Source: Rhineura floridana (lineage: Eukaryota > Chordata > Lepidosauria > Squamata > Rhineuridae). Taken from it: 64,000 nt of DNA. The notes under the pieces were generated by a model, which saw only the letters and a list, made by a program, of their open reading frames with translations, had not been told where the DNA came from and did no database searches. Below are positions 43,244-53,842 of this stretch, one piece after another. A program made the position numbers and the translations under genes. The first letter of the stretch is position 1. Every line of letters begins with the position of its first letter. Location: positions 187,800,934 to 187,864,933 of the forward strand of contig NC_084484.1 of NCBI RefSeq assembly GCF_030035675.1. Direction: 5' to 3'.

Positions 43244-43554
43244 ATAAATAAATAAGACACACCTTTTCTCCTACCCTACCCTAACCCTGACCTTCCTGTG
43301 GTTGGGGGGGGCTGCTAGTACTATTGTTTTGTTCTTGTTTATTGTCATGTTTTTATAGTGTTTTTTATTTGTTTTGTTTTAACACTGTGTAAGTCACTTG
43401 GGGACCTTTGGGTATCAAGTGGCATCATCATCATCATCATCATAATAAATAGGTTGGTGGCAACATGATGGCCCAGTGGGACGTGACAGGCCTTGCAGGG
43501 CACATATTTTGGAGCAGAAGTGATGATATGATTAGTGATAGGACTGATGATATG

Positions 43555-44558
43555 ACTATTTATTTATTTATTTATTATTTATTATTTATTTCATTCCATT
43601 TCTATACCGCCCTTAGCCTATGGCTCTCTGGGCGGTTCACAGCAAGGAATAAAATACAATACAGTAGAATAAAAACCAGGTAAAATCACTAAAAACATAC
43701 AGCTTGAGCATTTAACAACTTGGTGTAAAATTAACTTAACAATCAACATTAAACATTAAAACATTAAAATGCCTGGGAGAATAAAAAGGTTTTAACCTGG
43801 CGCCGAAAAGATAGAAGAGTAGGCGCCAGGCGCACCTCATTGGAGAGACTGTTCCATAATTCGGGGGCCACCACTGAAAAGGCCCTGGATCTAGTAACAG
43901 CCCTCCGAGCTTCCCTATGGGACGGGACTCGGAGGAGGGCCTTAGATGTTGAACGTAGTGAGTGGGTAGGTTCATAGCGGGAGAGGCGTTCCGCAAGGTA
44001 TTTTGGTCCCGCACCGTGTAAGGCTTTATAAGTCAAAACTAGCACTTTGAATCTAGCCCGGAAACAAATAGGTAGCCAGTGCAAACGCGCCAGAACAGGT
44101 GTTATATGTGCGGACCGTCTGGTCCTTGTCAGCAGTCTGGCTGCTGTGTTTTGCACTAGCTGTAGTTTCTGAATTGTCTTCAAAGGCAGCCCCACGTAGA
44201 GTGCATTGCAGTAGTCCAATCTCGAGGTTACCAGAGCATGGACGACTGAGGCGAGGTCATCACTATCCAGATAGGGGCGTAGCTGGGCTACCAACCGAAG
44301 ATGGTAGAACGCATTCCGTGCCACCGAGGCCACCTGAGCCTCAAGCGACAGGAATGGATCGAAAAGGACCCCCAAGCTACGAACCTGTTCCTTCAGGGGG
44401 AGTGTAACCCCATCCAGAACAGGTTGAACATCCACCACCTGGGTCGAGAAGGCACCCACCAACAGCGTCTCAGTCTTGTCAGGATTGAGCTTCAGTTTGT
44501 TAGCTCTCATCCAGTCCATTATCGCGGCTAGGCAACGGTTCAGCACATTATTCTCTAC
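43555..44558 (-). mobile_element. L2-clade LINE 3' fragment, right arm
   Basis: Mirror of 34,022-35,016. The 260-codon stretch (44,546-43,764) differs by a single residue (AFYHLRLVAQ here, AFYHLWLVAQ on the left). Confidence 0.85.
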
Positions 44559-44578
44559 ATATTAAAACTTTATGACTA

Positions 44579-44798
44579 CAGTAGGGCCCCACTTTACGGC
44601 GTTCCGCTTTAAGGCGTTCCACTGATGCGGCGGCGGCTTTTGTTTTAATTTAAAAGCTATTTTTTTCTCTTTTGCGACATTTTGCGTTGTTTTCGCGCGA
44701 CACAGCCCATTAAAGTCAACGGGGTTCTGCTTTACGGCGTTTTCCGCTTTACAGCGGGGGTCCAGAACGGAACCCGCCATATAAGCGGGGCCCTACTG
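44579..44798. repeat. TA-flanked MITE, right arm
   Basis: Mirror of 33,779-33,998: CAGTAGGGCCCCACTTTACG to GCGGGGCCCTACTG, TA on each side. Confidence 0.75.
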
Positions 44799-45004
44799 TA
44801 ATATTTAGCGATTGGATAGAACTATTGCAATTGTATTATACTGTATTAACATTTGCTGCCCTGGGCTCCTAGTTGGAGGAACATAAATGGGACATAAATC
44901 TAATAAATAAATAAATAAAATTTCTTTAATAAAAATATATTTAAAAAACAAATATTTCAGAAGAGTCATCTGTCTCTCCCTGCCTCCGCCCCCCGCCCCC
45001 CGTT

Positions 45005-47448
45005 GCAAGTCTTGCTGTGCTTTGCTTGGGGAGAAAGAGCACAAACATGCTAGGAGCCTGCGAACCAAGATGGGAGAACTGGAGTGCTTGGTCTTAGAGG
45101 AGAGCATTGATATAGTGAGCATAACGGAGACCTGGTGGAATGGAGAAAACCAGTGGGATACGGTTATCCCTGGATGTAAACTACATCGGAAGGACAGGGA
45201 AGGACATATTGGTGGCGGAGTCGCTCTATACGTGAAAGAAGGCATTGAATCCAGCAAGCTCGAAACCCCCAAAGAGGCAGACTCCTCCACAGAATCGTTG
45301 TGGGTGGCGATACCATGCCCCAGGAGGGACTTAATACTGGGAACGATCTATCGTCCCCCTGATCAAAATGCTCAGGGAGACCTTGAGATGAGATATGAAA
45401 TTGAGGAAGCATCCAAACTAGGAAATGTGGTAGTAATGGGTGACTTCAACTACCCGGACATAGACTGGCTGCATATGTGTTCCAGTCATGACAAAGAAGC
45501 AAAGTTTCTAGATATTCTAAATGACTATTCCCTAGACCAGTTCGTCATGGAACCAACCAGAGGGACGGCAACCCTGGACTTAATCCTCAGTGGGGACCGG
45601 GACCTGGTGCAAGATGTAAATGAATTCTTTGCATCTGTCTTCACAGTGGAAGATATAGGGCAGATCCCTGAACCTGAACTAACATTTGCAGGAAGGGATT
45701 CTGAGGAACTGAGACAAATAGTGGTAGCGAGAGAGGAAGTTCTAAGCTTAATGGACAATATAAAAACTGACAAATCACCGGGCCCGGATGGCATCCACCC
45801 GAGAGTTCTCAAAGAACTCAAATGTGAAATTGCTGATCTGCTAACTAAAATATGTAACTTGTCCCTTGGGTCCTCCTCCGTGCCTGAGGACTGGAAAGTG
45901 GCAAATGTAACCCCGATCTTCAAAAAGGGATCCAGAGGGGATCCCGGAAATTACAGGCCAGTTAGCTTAACTTCTGTCCCTGGAAAACTGGTAGAAAGTA
46001 TTATTAAAGCTAGATTAACTAAGCACATAGAAGAACAAGCCTTGCTGAAGCAGAGCCAGCATGGCTTCTGCAAGGGAAAGTCCTGTCTCAGTAACCTATT
46101 AGAATTCTTTGAGAGTGTCAACAAGCATATAGATAGAGGTGATCCAGTGGACATAGTGTACTTAGACTTTCAAAAAGCGTTTGACAAGGTACCTCACCAA
46201 AGGCTTCTGAGGAAGCTTAGCAGTCATGGAATAAGAGGAGAGGTCCTCTTGTGGATAAGAAATTGGTTAAGAAGCAGAAAGCAGAGAGTAGGAATAAATG
46301 GACAGTTCTCCCAATGGAGGGCTGTAGAAAGTGGAGTCCCTCAAGGATCGGTATTGGGACCTGTACTTTTCAACTTGTTCATTAATGACCTAGAATTAGG
46401 AGTGAGCAGTGAAGTGGCCAAGTTTGCTGACGACACTAAATTGTTCAGGGTTGTTAAAACAAAAAGGGATTGCGAAGAGCTCCAAAAAGACCTCTCCAAA
46501 CTGAGTGAATGGGCAGAAAAATGGCAAATGCAATTCAATATAATCAAGTGTAAAATTATGCATATTGGAGCAAATAATCTTAATTTCACATATACGCTCA
46601 TGGGGTCTGAACTGGCGGTGACCGACCAGGAGAGAGACCTCGGGGTTGTAGTGGACAGCACGATGAAAATGTCGACCCAGTGTGCGGCAGCTGTGAAAAA
46701 GGCAAATTCCATGCTAGCGATAATTAGGAAAGGTATTGAAAATAAAACAGCCGATATCATCATGCCGTTGTATAAATCTATGGTGCGGCCGCATTTGGAA
46801 TACTGTGTACAGTTCTGGTCGCCTCATCTCAAAAAGGACATTATAGAGTTGGAAAAGGTTCAGAAGAGGGCAACCAGAATGATCAAGGGGATGGAGCGAC
46901 TCCCTTACGAGGAAAGGTTGCAGCATTTGGGGCTTTTTAGTTTAGAGAAAAGGCGGGTCAGAGGAGACATGATAGAAGTGTATAAAATTATGCATGGCAT
47001 TGAGAAAGTGGATAGAGAAAAGTTCTTCTCCCTCTCTCATAATACTAGAACTCGTGGTCATTCAAAGAAGCTGAATGTTGGAAGATTCAGGACAGACAAA
47101 AGGAAGTACTTCTTTACTCAGCGCATAGTTAAAGTATGGAATTTGCTCCCACAAGATGCAGTCATGGCCACCAGCTTGGATGGCTTTAAAAGAAGATTAG
47201 ACAAATTCATGGAGGACAGGGCTATCAATGGCTACTAGCCATGATGGCTGTGCTCTGCCACCCTAGTCAGAGGCAGCATGCTTCTGAAAACCAGTTGCCG
47301 GAAGCCTCAGGAGGGGAGAGTGTTCTTGCACTCGGGTCCTGCTTGCGGGCTTCCCCCAGGCACCTGGTTGGCCACTGTGAGAACAGGATGCTGGACTAGA
47401 TGGGCCACTGGCCTGATCCAGCAGGCTCTTCTGATGTTCTTATGTTCT
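45005..47448 (+). mobile_element. CR1 LINE in the right arm, open EN-RT fusion
   Basis: Plus-strand CR1 with a single 738-codon open stretch (45,022-47,238). It covers most of the endonuclease (SITETWWNGENQW, GDFNYPDIDWLHM), then after residue about 199 jumps straight to the pre-RT wording NEFFASVFTVEDIGQ, where the left copy has about 195 more codons. RT motifs (LDFQKAFDKVPHQRLL, FADDTKLFRV) and the C-terminus [17 protein letters not shown] are intact. Ends in TGATGTTCTTATGTTCTTA. The end of the endonuclease and the linker are lost, so the product is probably inactive although open. Confidence 0.92.
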
Positions 47449-47764
47449 TAAACAGGAAAGAGGGTGGCCTACAGCTCAGTTATAGGGTGTTGAAGGTCAA
47501 CCGTTCAATCCTTCTATCAAGACCTCGAACAGCGTGTGAGTTGTTTCTCTGTTTGAAGATCTGTTGACAGTTGGGCCGGCCCATCCTTCCCCAACCTGAT
47601 ACTCTTCAGATGTTTTGGGCTGCAGCTCCCAGCAACCCCTGGGCCAGGTGGACGAGTGGTCTGACTGGTCTCAGGCAGCCTCCTGCACTCCTACGGCAGT
47701 TCTACGGACACCCCGGTCTCCTTGCGCGTGGCTGCATGTCGGCTGCAGGTGACAGCCAGGGCCA
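47449..47764. other. Flank beyond the right arm
   Basis: Begins AACAGGAAAGAGGG. Contains a degraded tRNA-SINE head (CCTACAGCTCAGTTATAG ... CCGTTCAATCC, 47,469-47,511). I see no continuation of the ERV env interrupted at 40,500. Confidence 0.45.
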
Positions 47765-47990
47765 CATGAAAAGAGTGGCAAAGACCATGGCAAGTTCATG
47801 GAGGGTGAAGCTACCCATGGCTACTGGCCATGATGCCAGTGTTCCCCCTCCACTCTCTGGGGCAGGTCCTGCTTGTGGGCTTCCTAGAAGAGGCTCCTGG
47901 CTGGCCACTGTAGGAAGAACAGGATGCTGGACTGTGGAAGCTGGGTCTTTGGCATGATCCAGCAGCCAGGTTCTTCTTATGCTCCTTATT
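47765..47990 (+). mobile_element. CR1 3' end, diverged
   Basis: Matches the CR1 3' terminal region (GGCTACTGGCCATGATG, CTGGCTGGCCACTGTAGG, AACAGGATGCTGGACTG, ATGATCCAGCAG, TTCTTCTTATG). Non-coding remnant. Confidence 0.75.
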
Positions 47991-47999
47991 ATGGGAGCC

Positions 48000-49125
48000 A
48001 GGATTTAATCCATGCTGTGAAGGCCTGGTGGCCACTCTTGCACTGGCAAAATAGAGGACAAAACAGAGCACAAAGTTGCATAGAATTTATATCCACCTTC
48101 TGTATGGAGCAGCAATTGGGGGAGAGCATTGTAGAGACCAACTGGATATAATCCAAAATAAGTTCCTGCGCCTGCTCTTGTCTGTAGCACATAGCACACC
48201 TGGCGCATTACTAAGGAGTGAAGTAAGCCTCCCCTCTCTTAAAGCACACATACACAAATCCATCTTACTGTATTGGAAAAAGTTATCAGTGAAGCCAGAA
48301 CACCATTTAGCCAAAACATGTTTTTTGGAGCTAGAGAACCAGGAAGGCTGGGCACAATGCGGCAGACGCCTGATGCTCAGTTATTCGATCTCTCCAGCTA
48401 CGTTAACGCAGGATAAATCTGAAAGTACGATCAGGGACCTTGTCTATGATTAAGATGCTCAAATAGACCTTGACTATCTAAAAAACTGTAAATTCGCCTC
48501 TTGGTATGGCAAAATTAAATTAGATCATGAAAGGGCCTCTTATTTGCAGGAGCTAACCTTCTTCCCCATAAGGAGCACTTTCACTCGGCTCCGATTCCAA
48601 TTGATGCCCACCGAATATCTGGCTGGCAGATACTCAAAAAAACCATTAGAAGACCGATTGTGCATATGTGGATCAGGGCAAACTGAAGGTATGGAGCATT
48701 ACATCTTATACTGCGCTCTATACAAGTCACCAAGGGCCAAGTTCATCTTCCCCTTTCAGACTTTGTTAGAAGGCCAGGCAGACGAATTTAAGGTCAGATG
48801 GCTGCTGGCTGACACAGATAAATTTGTTACTTACAGGGTAGCCCTGTTCGCATTAGCCGCAGCGAAGACCAGAATGGCCTTTCTGAAATGCATTAGCCTC
48901 AACAGTAAAGGGGGGACCACTTGAGTACTCGAGTACACTCCTAATCTAAACAAATTTTATCATCTCTATCACTACTTTTATCAGCTTTTGAAAGCCCAGG
49001 GTTTTATTCACGTACCATTGGACTGAAATCTAAGGTTTTACAAATGTTTTATAAATATGTTTTATTATATGTTTTCCATATTGTTACTTATATTGTAATA
49101 GCCATTGGCTAAAAACAATAACAAT
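48000..49125 (+). mobile_element. Vingi/I-like LINE 3' fragment
   Basis: C-terminal ORF2 of a non-CR1 LINE. It reads YIHLLYGAAIGGEHCRDQLD, then after a stop near 48,452 continues to LRFQLMPTEYLAGR and a Cys/His cluster (RLCICGSGQTEGMEHYILYC) followed by FALAAAKTRMAFLK (to 48,924). It ends in an AACAAT run (about 49,110-49,130). Same clade as 56,886-60,370, a different copy. Clade name from general pattern only. Confidence 0.65.
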
Positions 49126-49393
49126 AACGACCTATACTTAGAGATGCAAATTGGGGGGTGGGGACACACACTACAATTTAAGCAGAAATACATCCCACCA
49201 TAGCAGAGCAGGCGGTGGCCAGGTGGGCTGGGTCTGTCTGCTCCGCCTGCTGCCCAGGTGCTGCTGTAGACAAAGGGCAACTGTGGGGCAGCCCTTGGCT
49301 CTCCTGCCTGCCTTTCTCTTGAAACCAGACTTCAGGCAGAGGACTGTCCTTGGCAAACCAGGGCACATAGCCACCCTATATATAGGACCTTAC
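49126..49393. other. Non-coding DNA
   Basis: No gene or recognised repeat. Confidence 0.35.
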
Positions 49394-49403
49394 TATGCTG
49401 CGT

Positions 49404-49635
49404 GAGAGCCAGTGTGGCGTAGCGGTTAGAGTGTTGGGCTAGGACCTGGGAGACCAGGGTTCGAATCCCCACACAGCCATGAAGCTCCCTGGGTGACCTT
49501 GGGCCAGTCACTGCCTCTCAGCCTCAGAGGAAGGCAATGGTAAACCACCTCTGAATATCCCTTACCATGAAAACCCTATTCGTAGGGTCGCCATAAGTTG
49601 GGATTGACTTGAAGGCAGCCCATTTCCATTGTTTT
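49404..49635 (+). mobile_element. Sauria-type SINE
   Basis: tRNA-like head (GAGAGCCAGTGTGGCGTAGC ... GGTTCGAATCCCC, B box), a central body with TGACCTTGGGCCAGTCACTG, and a BovB-like tail (GGTCGCCATAAGTTGGGATT). Flanked by the 10-bp duplication TATGCTGCGT (49,394-49,403 and 49,636-49,645). Complete and not strongly diverged. Mobilised by RTE-BovB machinery in squamates. Confidence 0.92.
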
Positions 49636-49645
49636 TATGCTGCGT

Positions 49646-50137
49646 CAGGGAGCAGGGGGCTGTTTAGAGAGAGCACCCATAACCCCTGCAAGAGCCCTGC
49701 AACTGCACCCAGTTATTCCACAAAGCGGGGGATTCAGCTGTTTAGATCTGTACACATGCACCAACGCCGGTCCTTAGCAGCCAGCCAGCCACCTTCTACC
49801 ACCCAAAACAGCTAGGCAATAAAATGGCACTTCAAGCCACTGGCCGTGGGCCGAGGGTAACGGCATGCCTCACTCGCAGTCCTGGTGCCCAGGTGGTCTT
49901 TGCTTTGCAACACAGCCCTGTTCTGCTTGGAGCCATCAGGCAGTGCAGGCTGGACAGCAACACGTGCCTTCCTCTCCACTGCTTGGCAGCACCGACCACA
50001 GAGCCATGAGGCATTCAGCCTTGCCCACTGCAGGAGCTTTCTGGAGGATTCATTTATTATTTCGCTGAATATTTATTAGCCACCCTAGCCAATAGAAAAT
50101 GGAGGACCTCATCTCCCTTTCCATCGTGCACAAGTAA
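49646..50137. other. Non-coding DNA
   Basis: No gene or recognised repeat. Confidence 0.35.
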
Positions 50138-50445
50138 ATCATAGAACCATAGAGTTGGAAGGGGCCGATAAGGCCATCCAGTCCACCCCCTGCTCAATGC
50201 AGAAATCCACATTAAAGCATTCCCGACAGGTGGCTGTCCAGCTGCCTCTTGAATGCCTCCAGTGTCGGAGAGCCCACTACCTCTCTAGGTAATTGGTTCC
50301 ATTGTCGTATGGCTCTGTTAGGAAGTTTTTCCTGATGTCCAGTTGAAATCTGGCTTCCTGCAACTTGAGCCCATTATTCCATGTCCTGCACTCTGGGACG
50401 ATCAAGATAAGATCCGGGCCCTCCTCTGTGTGGCAAGTTTTCATG
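50138..50445 (-). mobile_element. CR1 3' end, copy A
   Basis: Minus strand; starts with the CR1 terminal words ATAGAACCATAGAGTTGG, then AAGGCCATCCAGTCCACCCC and the C-terminal coding remnant. Same CR1 group as the one in the stefin intron, diverged. Confidence 0.8.
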
Positions 50446-50760
50446 TAGAATCATAGAATCATAGATTAGTAGAGTTGGAAGGGGCCTATAAGGCCATCCA
50501 GTCCACCCCCTGATCAATGCAGAAATCCACGTTAAAGCATTCCCGACAGGTGGCTGTCCAGCTGCCTCTTGAATGCCTCCAGTGTCAGAGAGCCCACTAC
50601 CTCTCTAGGTAATTTGTTCCATTGTCTTATGGCTCTAACAGTTAGGAAGGTTTTCCTGATGTCCAGTCAAAATCTGGCTTCCTGCAACTTGAGCCCATTG
50701 TTCTGTGTCCTGCACTCTGGGACGATCGAGAAGATCAAGACATCCTGGCTTGTACATTTT
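50446..50760 (-). mobile_element. CR1 3' end, copy B
   Basis: Second, closely related minus-strand CR1 end directly beside copy A (AGAATCATAGAATCATAGA, then AGTTGGAAGGGGCCTATAAG). Either two independent insertions head to tail or a local duplication. Confidence 0.8.
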
Positions 50761-50854
50761 TTCATTTACTCTGAATCTTCTACCAGTTTCCTTTGAGGAC
50801 TCCAAGTTCTACTATTATCAGCCAGGCAGGAAAAATGTATATTTTAATTCATTA

Positions 50855-51085
50855 TTATTTTTATTACATTTATATCCCACCTTTTTCTCCACTGATCTCA
50901 AGGTGATGTGGAGGGTTCTCCCCCTTCCCATTTTATCCCCACAACAACCCTGTGAGGTAGGTGAGGCTGAGAGTCAGTGACTGGCCAAAGGTCACCTAGT
51001 GAGGGTCATGACTGATTAGGATTTTGAACCCTGGCCTCCCAAGTCCTAGCCTGATGCTCTAACCACTATACCATATTGCACCACT
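50855..51085 (-). mobile_element. tRNA-type SINE, minus copy
   Basis: Reverse complement of a tRNA-headed SINE: ACCCTGTGAGGTAGGTGAGG, AAGGTCACCTAGTGAG, TTTTGAACCCTGGCCTC (B box) and CTCTAACCACTATACC (A-box side). Confidence 0.65.
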
Positions 51086-52160
51086 CATAATTTTATGTCC
51101 CCCCCTTGCCTTTTTTTCTAAACTAAGGGGCCCCAAATGTTGCTGCCTTCTCCAGGCCCCCAATCATTCGACCCAACAGCCAATGCCACTCCCTGGCTGA
51201 GATACAGGAGGGGAAGGGGAGGGCTGTGGAGGCACCCAGAGCTTCCGCCTGTGTGAACTGGATCATGCCTTCTTCTAAACTAGCAGCACCAGTGAGAGAG
51301 ACAGCCGGGCCTTGCGCTGCCTGGGACAGTGCCTCAACATGCAGAGGTGTGGAGAAGAACATACCTCTGTGGCTAGTCCCCTTGCTGGAGGAGTGCTTTG
51401 TGTGAGTTAACTCTGTGTGTGCTGGAAGACCTTCCCCTGGGCTGAAAAGAGACTTTTGCAATTTGCAGACGCCCCAAACAATAACATCCTTTGAAAAAGC
51501 AAACAGCCTGGAGTGTTGGTGAAACTGCCATGACATTAAATGTAAAGTGTTAGCCAGGCCATTCCACTCCAGGGGCCAGTGTGGGACTGGGGGCAGCCAG
51601 CTGGCTCAGAGGCCTGGATATTCATTCTGCTCTCACAGGAACACCCCTTATACTGAGCCAGGCCACCGGTCTGTTTACTTGAAATCGCCTACAGCAGGAG
51701 GTTGCCAACCTTTGGGTGCCCAGAGGCACATGTGCAAACCAGAAAACTGTTGTGGGCACTCTCTCCCTCACTGGCTGTAACACACACACACACACCAGGA
51801 TCACCCCTGTGCTGTCATTAGACTTGGGGGGGACTTTCCATTGGTGAGAGGAAGCTTCTTTCAAGCCTAACTTCATGGGCAAGACCCCCGGGACAGCAGA
51901 GAAGGCCTCTGCAGGCACATGCGCCCTTGCAGGCGTCACGCTGGCAACTCATATTCAGCAGTGGCGCTTCAGGGTATCATGTACTAATTATACAAAACCA
52001 ACAATAAATACACTATGGATCACTGGTAAAATATCAGTATCAACAGTCTTTTTCAGGTTCCTACAGATGAAAGGTGACAGCTAATTCCTTTAAAGTTGAC
52101 AGTGGGGACATTGAACTTGTCAAGGGTTATCAATACTTCAGCACAGTTATTTAACAAACT
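51086..52160. other. Non-coding DNA
   Basis: A CA run at about 51,781-51,796. No gene or clear repeat family recognised. Confidence 0.35.
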
Positions 52161-52164
52161 GGAG

Positions 52165-52650
52165 ACAATAGTCAAGAAATCAGAAAAGGGTTAGGACTGG
52201 GGAGGGCAGCTGTGAGAGAACTAGAAAAGGTCCTCAAATGCAAAGATGTATGGATGTGAAAGATGGACAGTGAAAAAAGCGGATAAGAGAAAAATCAACT
52301 CGTGAAATGGAGAGCTTTGCGGATACCATGGACTGCGACAAAGACAAATAATTGGGTGTTAGAACAAATTAAACCAGAACTGTCACTAGAAGATAAAATG
52401 ATGAAACTGAGGTTATCATACTTTGGACACATCATGAGAAGACATGATTCATTAGAAAAGATAATAATGCTGGGAAAAACAGAAGGGAGTAGAAAAAGAG
52501 GAAGGCCAAACAAGAGATGGGTTGATTCCATAAAGGAAGCCACAGACCTGAACTTACAAGATCTGAACAGGGTGGTTCATGACAGATGCTCTTGGAGGTC
52601 ACTGCTTCATAGGGTCGCCATAAGTCGAGACTGACTTGAAGGCACATAAC
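52165..52650 (+). mobile_element. RTE-BovB LINE 3' fragment
   Basis: Open stretch 52,302-52,634 reading SYFGHIMRRHDSLEKIIMLG, KTEGSRKRGRPNKRWVDSI, then the BovB end ATAGGGTCGCCATAAGTCGA and AGGCACATAACAA. This is the C-terminus and 3' end of BovB; strongly 5'-truncated. Its tail is the sequence shared with the Sauria SINE. Confidence 0.9.
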
Positions 52651-52654
52651 AATT

Positions 52655-53335
52655 CCTTGGAGAGGGGAGAGTTTCTTATCTGGCTCCACCTTGTTCTCAA
52701 AGCTTTCCTGACTCAGCACCTGACTTTCTTCATCAGTGGCCCCCAAAGACTGTGGGGTCTCCATCGCTGGAAGGGGCCCTTTTAAGCAGCAGCCGAACAG
52801 CTTCCTGAAGGGCTGTGTCAAGTCCAAGAGCACCTCTTCATCAAAGTATATGGAGCAAGACCAACCAATCCCCCCACCTGGCAAACAAAAGAAGTTCCCA
52901 AGCAAGTTCAAACGATCTCCTGTGCCCAGGCACACCTCTGCATTTCAAGGAACATTCTGTGACTCAGCTCCAGTCACGCCATGCCATGATTCATCCTTGG
53001 CACAGCTGCAACTGGAGGTGTCAAGACATTGCTCAAGGGTCTGTTTTCTACTGTGAAGCACTTGGCTGCTCCAGAGGACCAGCTCAGAGTCTGCTTCCTA
53101 GCCTGGCCCCTTCACAACATCTGGACTCAACCAAAAGCCCCCCCCCCTGAAGTTTCTCCTCTGTGTACCATATCTGGACAACCAAGGAGTGTTGAGATGT
53201 TTCCAGCATCTGCCCTAAAAAGCATATTTTTATATCAACTGGCCATCAGTCGCTGTGGTTGCACCAGTTGTCTCGGTGACTTTTAGCTGTTTAATTCAGA
53301 ATTTTGTTGGAGATTTGTGGCTTGTTTTTTTCAAT
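52655..53335. other. Unassigned stretch
   Basis: Open frames on both strands (minus 52,935-52,432; plus 52,736-53,056) show no motif I recognise and overlap one another, so I do not call a gene. Confidence 0.3.
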
Positions 53336-53340
53336 TTACT

Positions 53341-53560
53341 CCATAAGAACACAAGAGTCCTGTAGCAGCTGGGCCAGGCCAAAAGGGGGGCATCTAGTCC
53401 AATGTGTTGTATCCCAAGAACAGCCAGGCAGATGCTCCAGAGGGAAGCCTGCAAGCAGGACCTGGGTGCAACAGCAGCAAATCTCCCCACTCGTGATTCC
53501 CAGCCACTGGCATTCAGAGGCATTGCTGTCGCCTCTGATTCCTTCCTTCTGAGCCTGCAT
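53341..53560 (-). mobile_element. CR1 3' end, diverged
   Basis: Minus strand: CATAAGAACACAAGAGTCC, GGCATCTAGTCCAATG, CTGCAAGCAGGACCTGGGTG. Same group as the 30,553 CR1 end, older. Confidence 0.75.
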
Positions 53561-53842
53561 TATGAAGGCAAACAAATATAGCCACTGTGTCATAAAGGAA
53601 TCTCCTCAAGTAGTCCACAAGTTAAACATCTGCATCCCGATGTCTTGGCCTAGCACTTTTAAAGTGCCACTCTGTGTCAGGAAGGGCTGTTTGCCTCTGG
53701 GTACAGAGGGCACATCCTCCGAGTGCCCACAGCTGAGCACCTGGTTTGCAGGCAGGCAGTTCGGCTGGTGGCTCCATACGGGAAGGCCTCTGGCAGGAAG
53801 ACACCCACCCCTGCTCCATGTGAACCCCTCTGCATGCATGTT

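Larger units (their letters stand above)
40501..47448 (+). repeat. Right arm of the large inverted repeat
   Basis: 6,948 bp, reverse complement of 30,553-38,137. It begins at TGCCCAACAGTC inside the ERV env remnant and ends at the CR1 3' terminus (ATGTTCTTATGTTCTTA). Relative to the left arm it lacks about 62 bp after 40,541 and about 580 bp at about 45,619, and has small indels such as one extra A near 41,395. The two larger gaps account for the length difference. Confidence 0.95.

Noticed and set aside
43265-43295. Telomere-like CCCTAACCCT words (also mirrored near 35,295)
   Set aside because: Only one or two imperfect units, present in both repeat arms; no array.
49404-49480. Possible tRNA gene (A- and B-box-like words)
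   Set aside because: The sequence continues into a SINE body and BovB-like tail with flanking duplication; it is the head of a Sauria SINE.
50138-50760. Two similar adjacent blocks, considered as a tandem gene duplication
   Set aside because: Both are CR1 3' ends with typical terminal words; no host coding.
52432-53056. Overlapping open frames on both strands, one with a KLFGCCLKG-type stretch
   Set aside because: No recognised domain and the two frames contradict each other; chance frames cannot be excluded.
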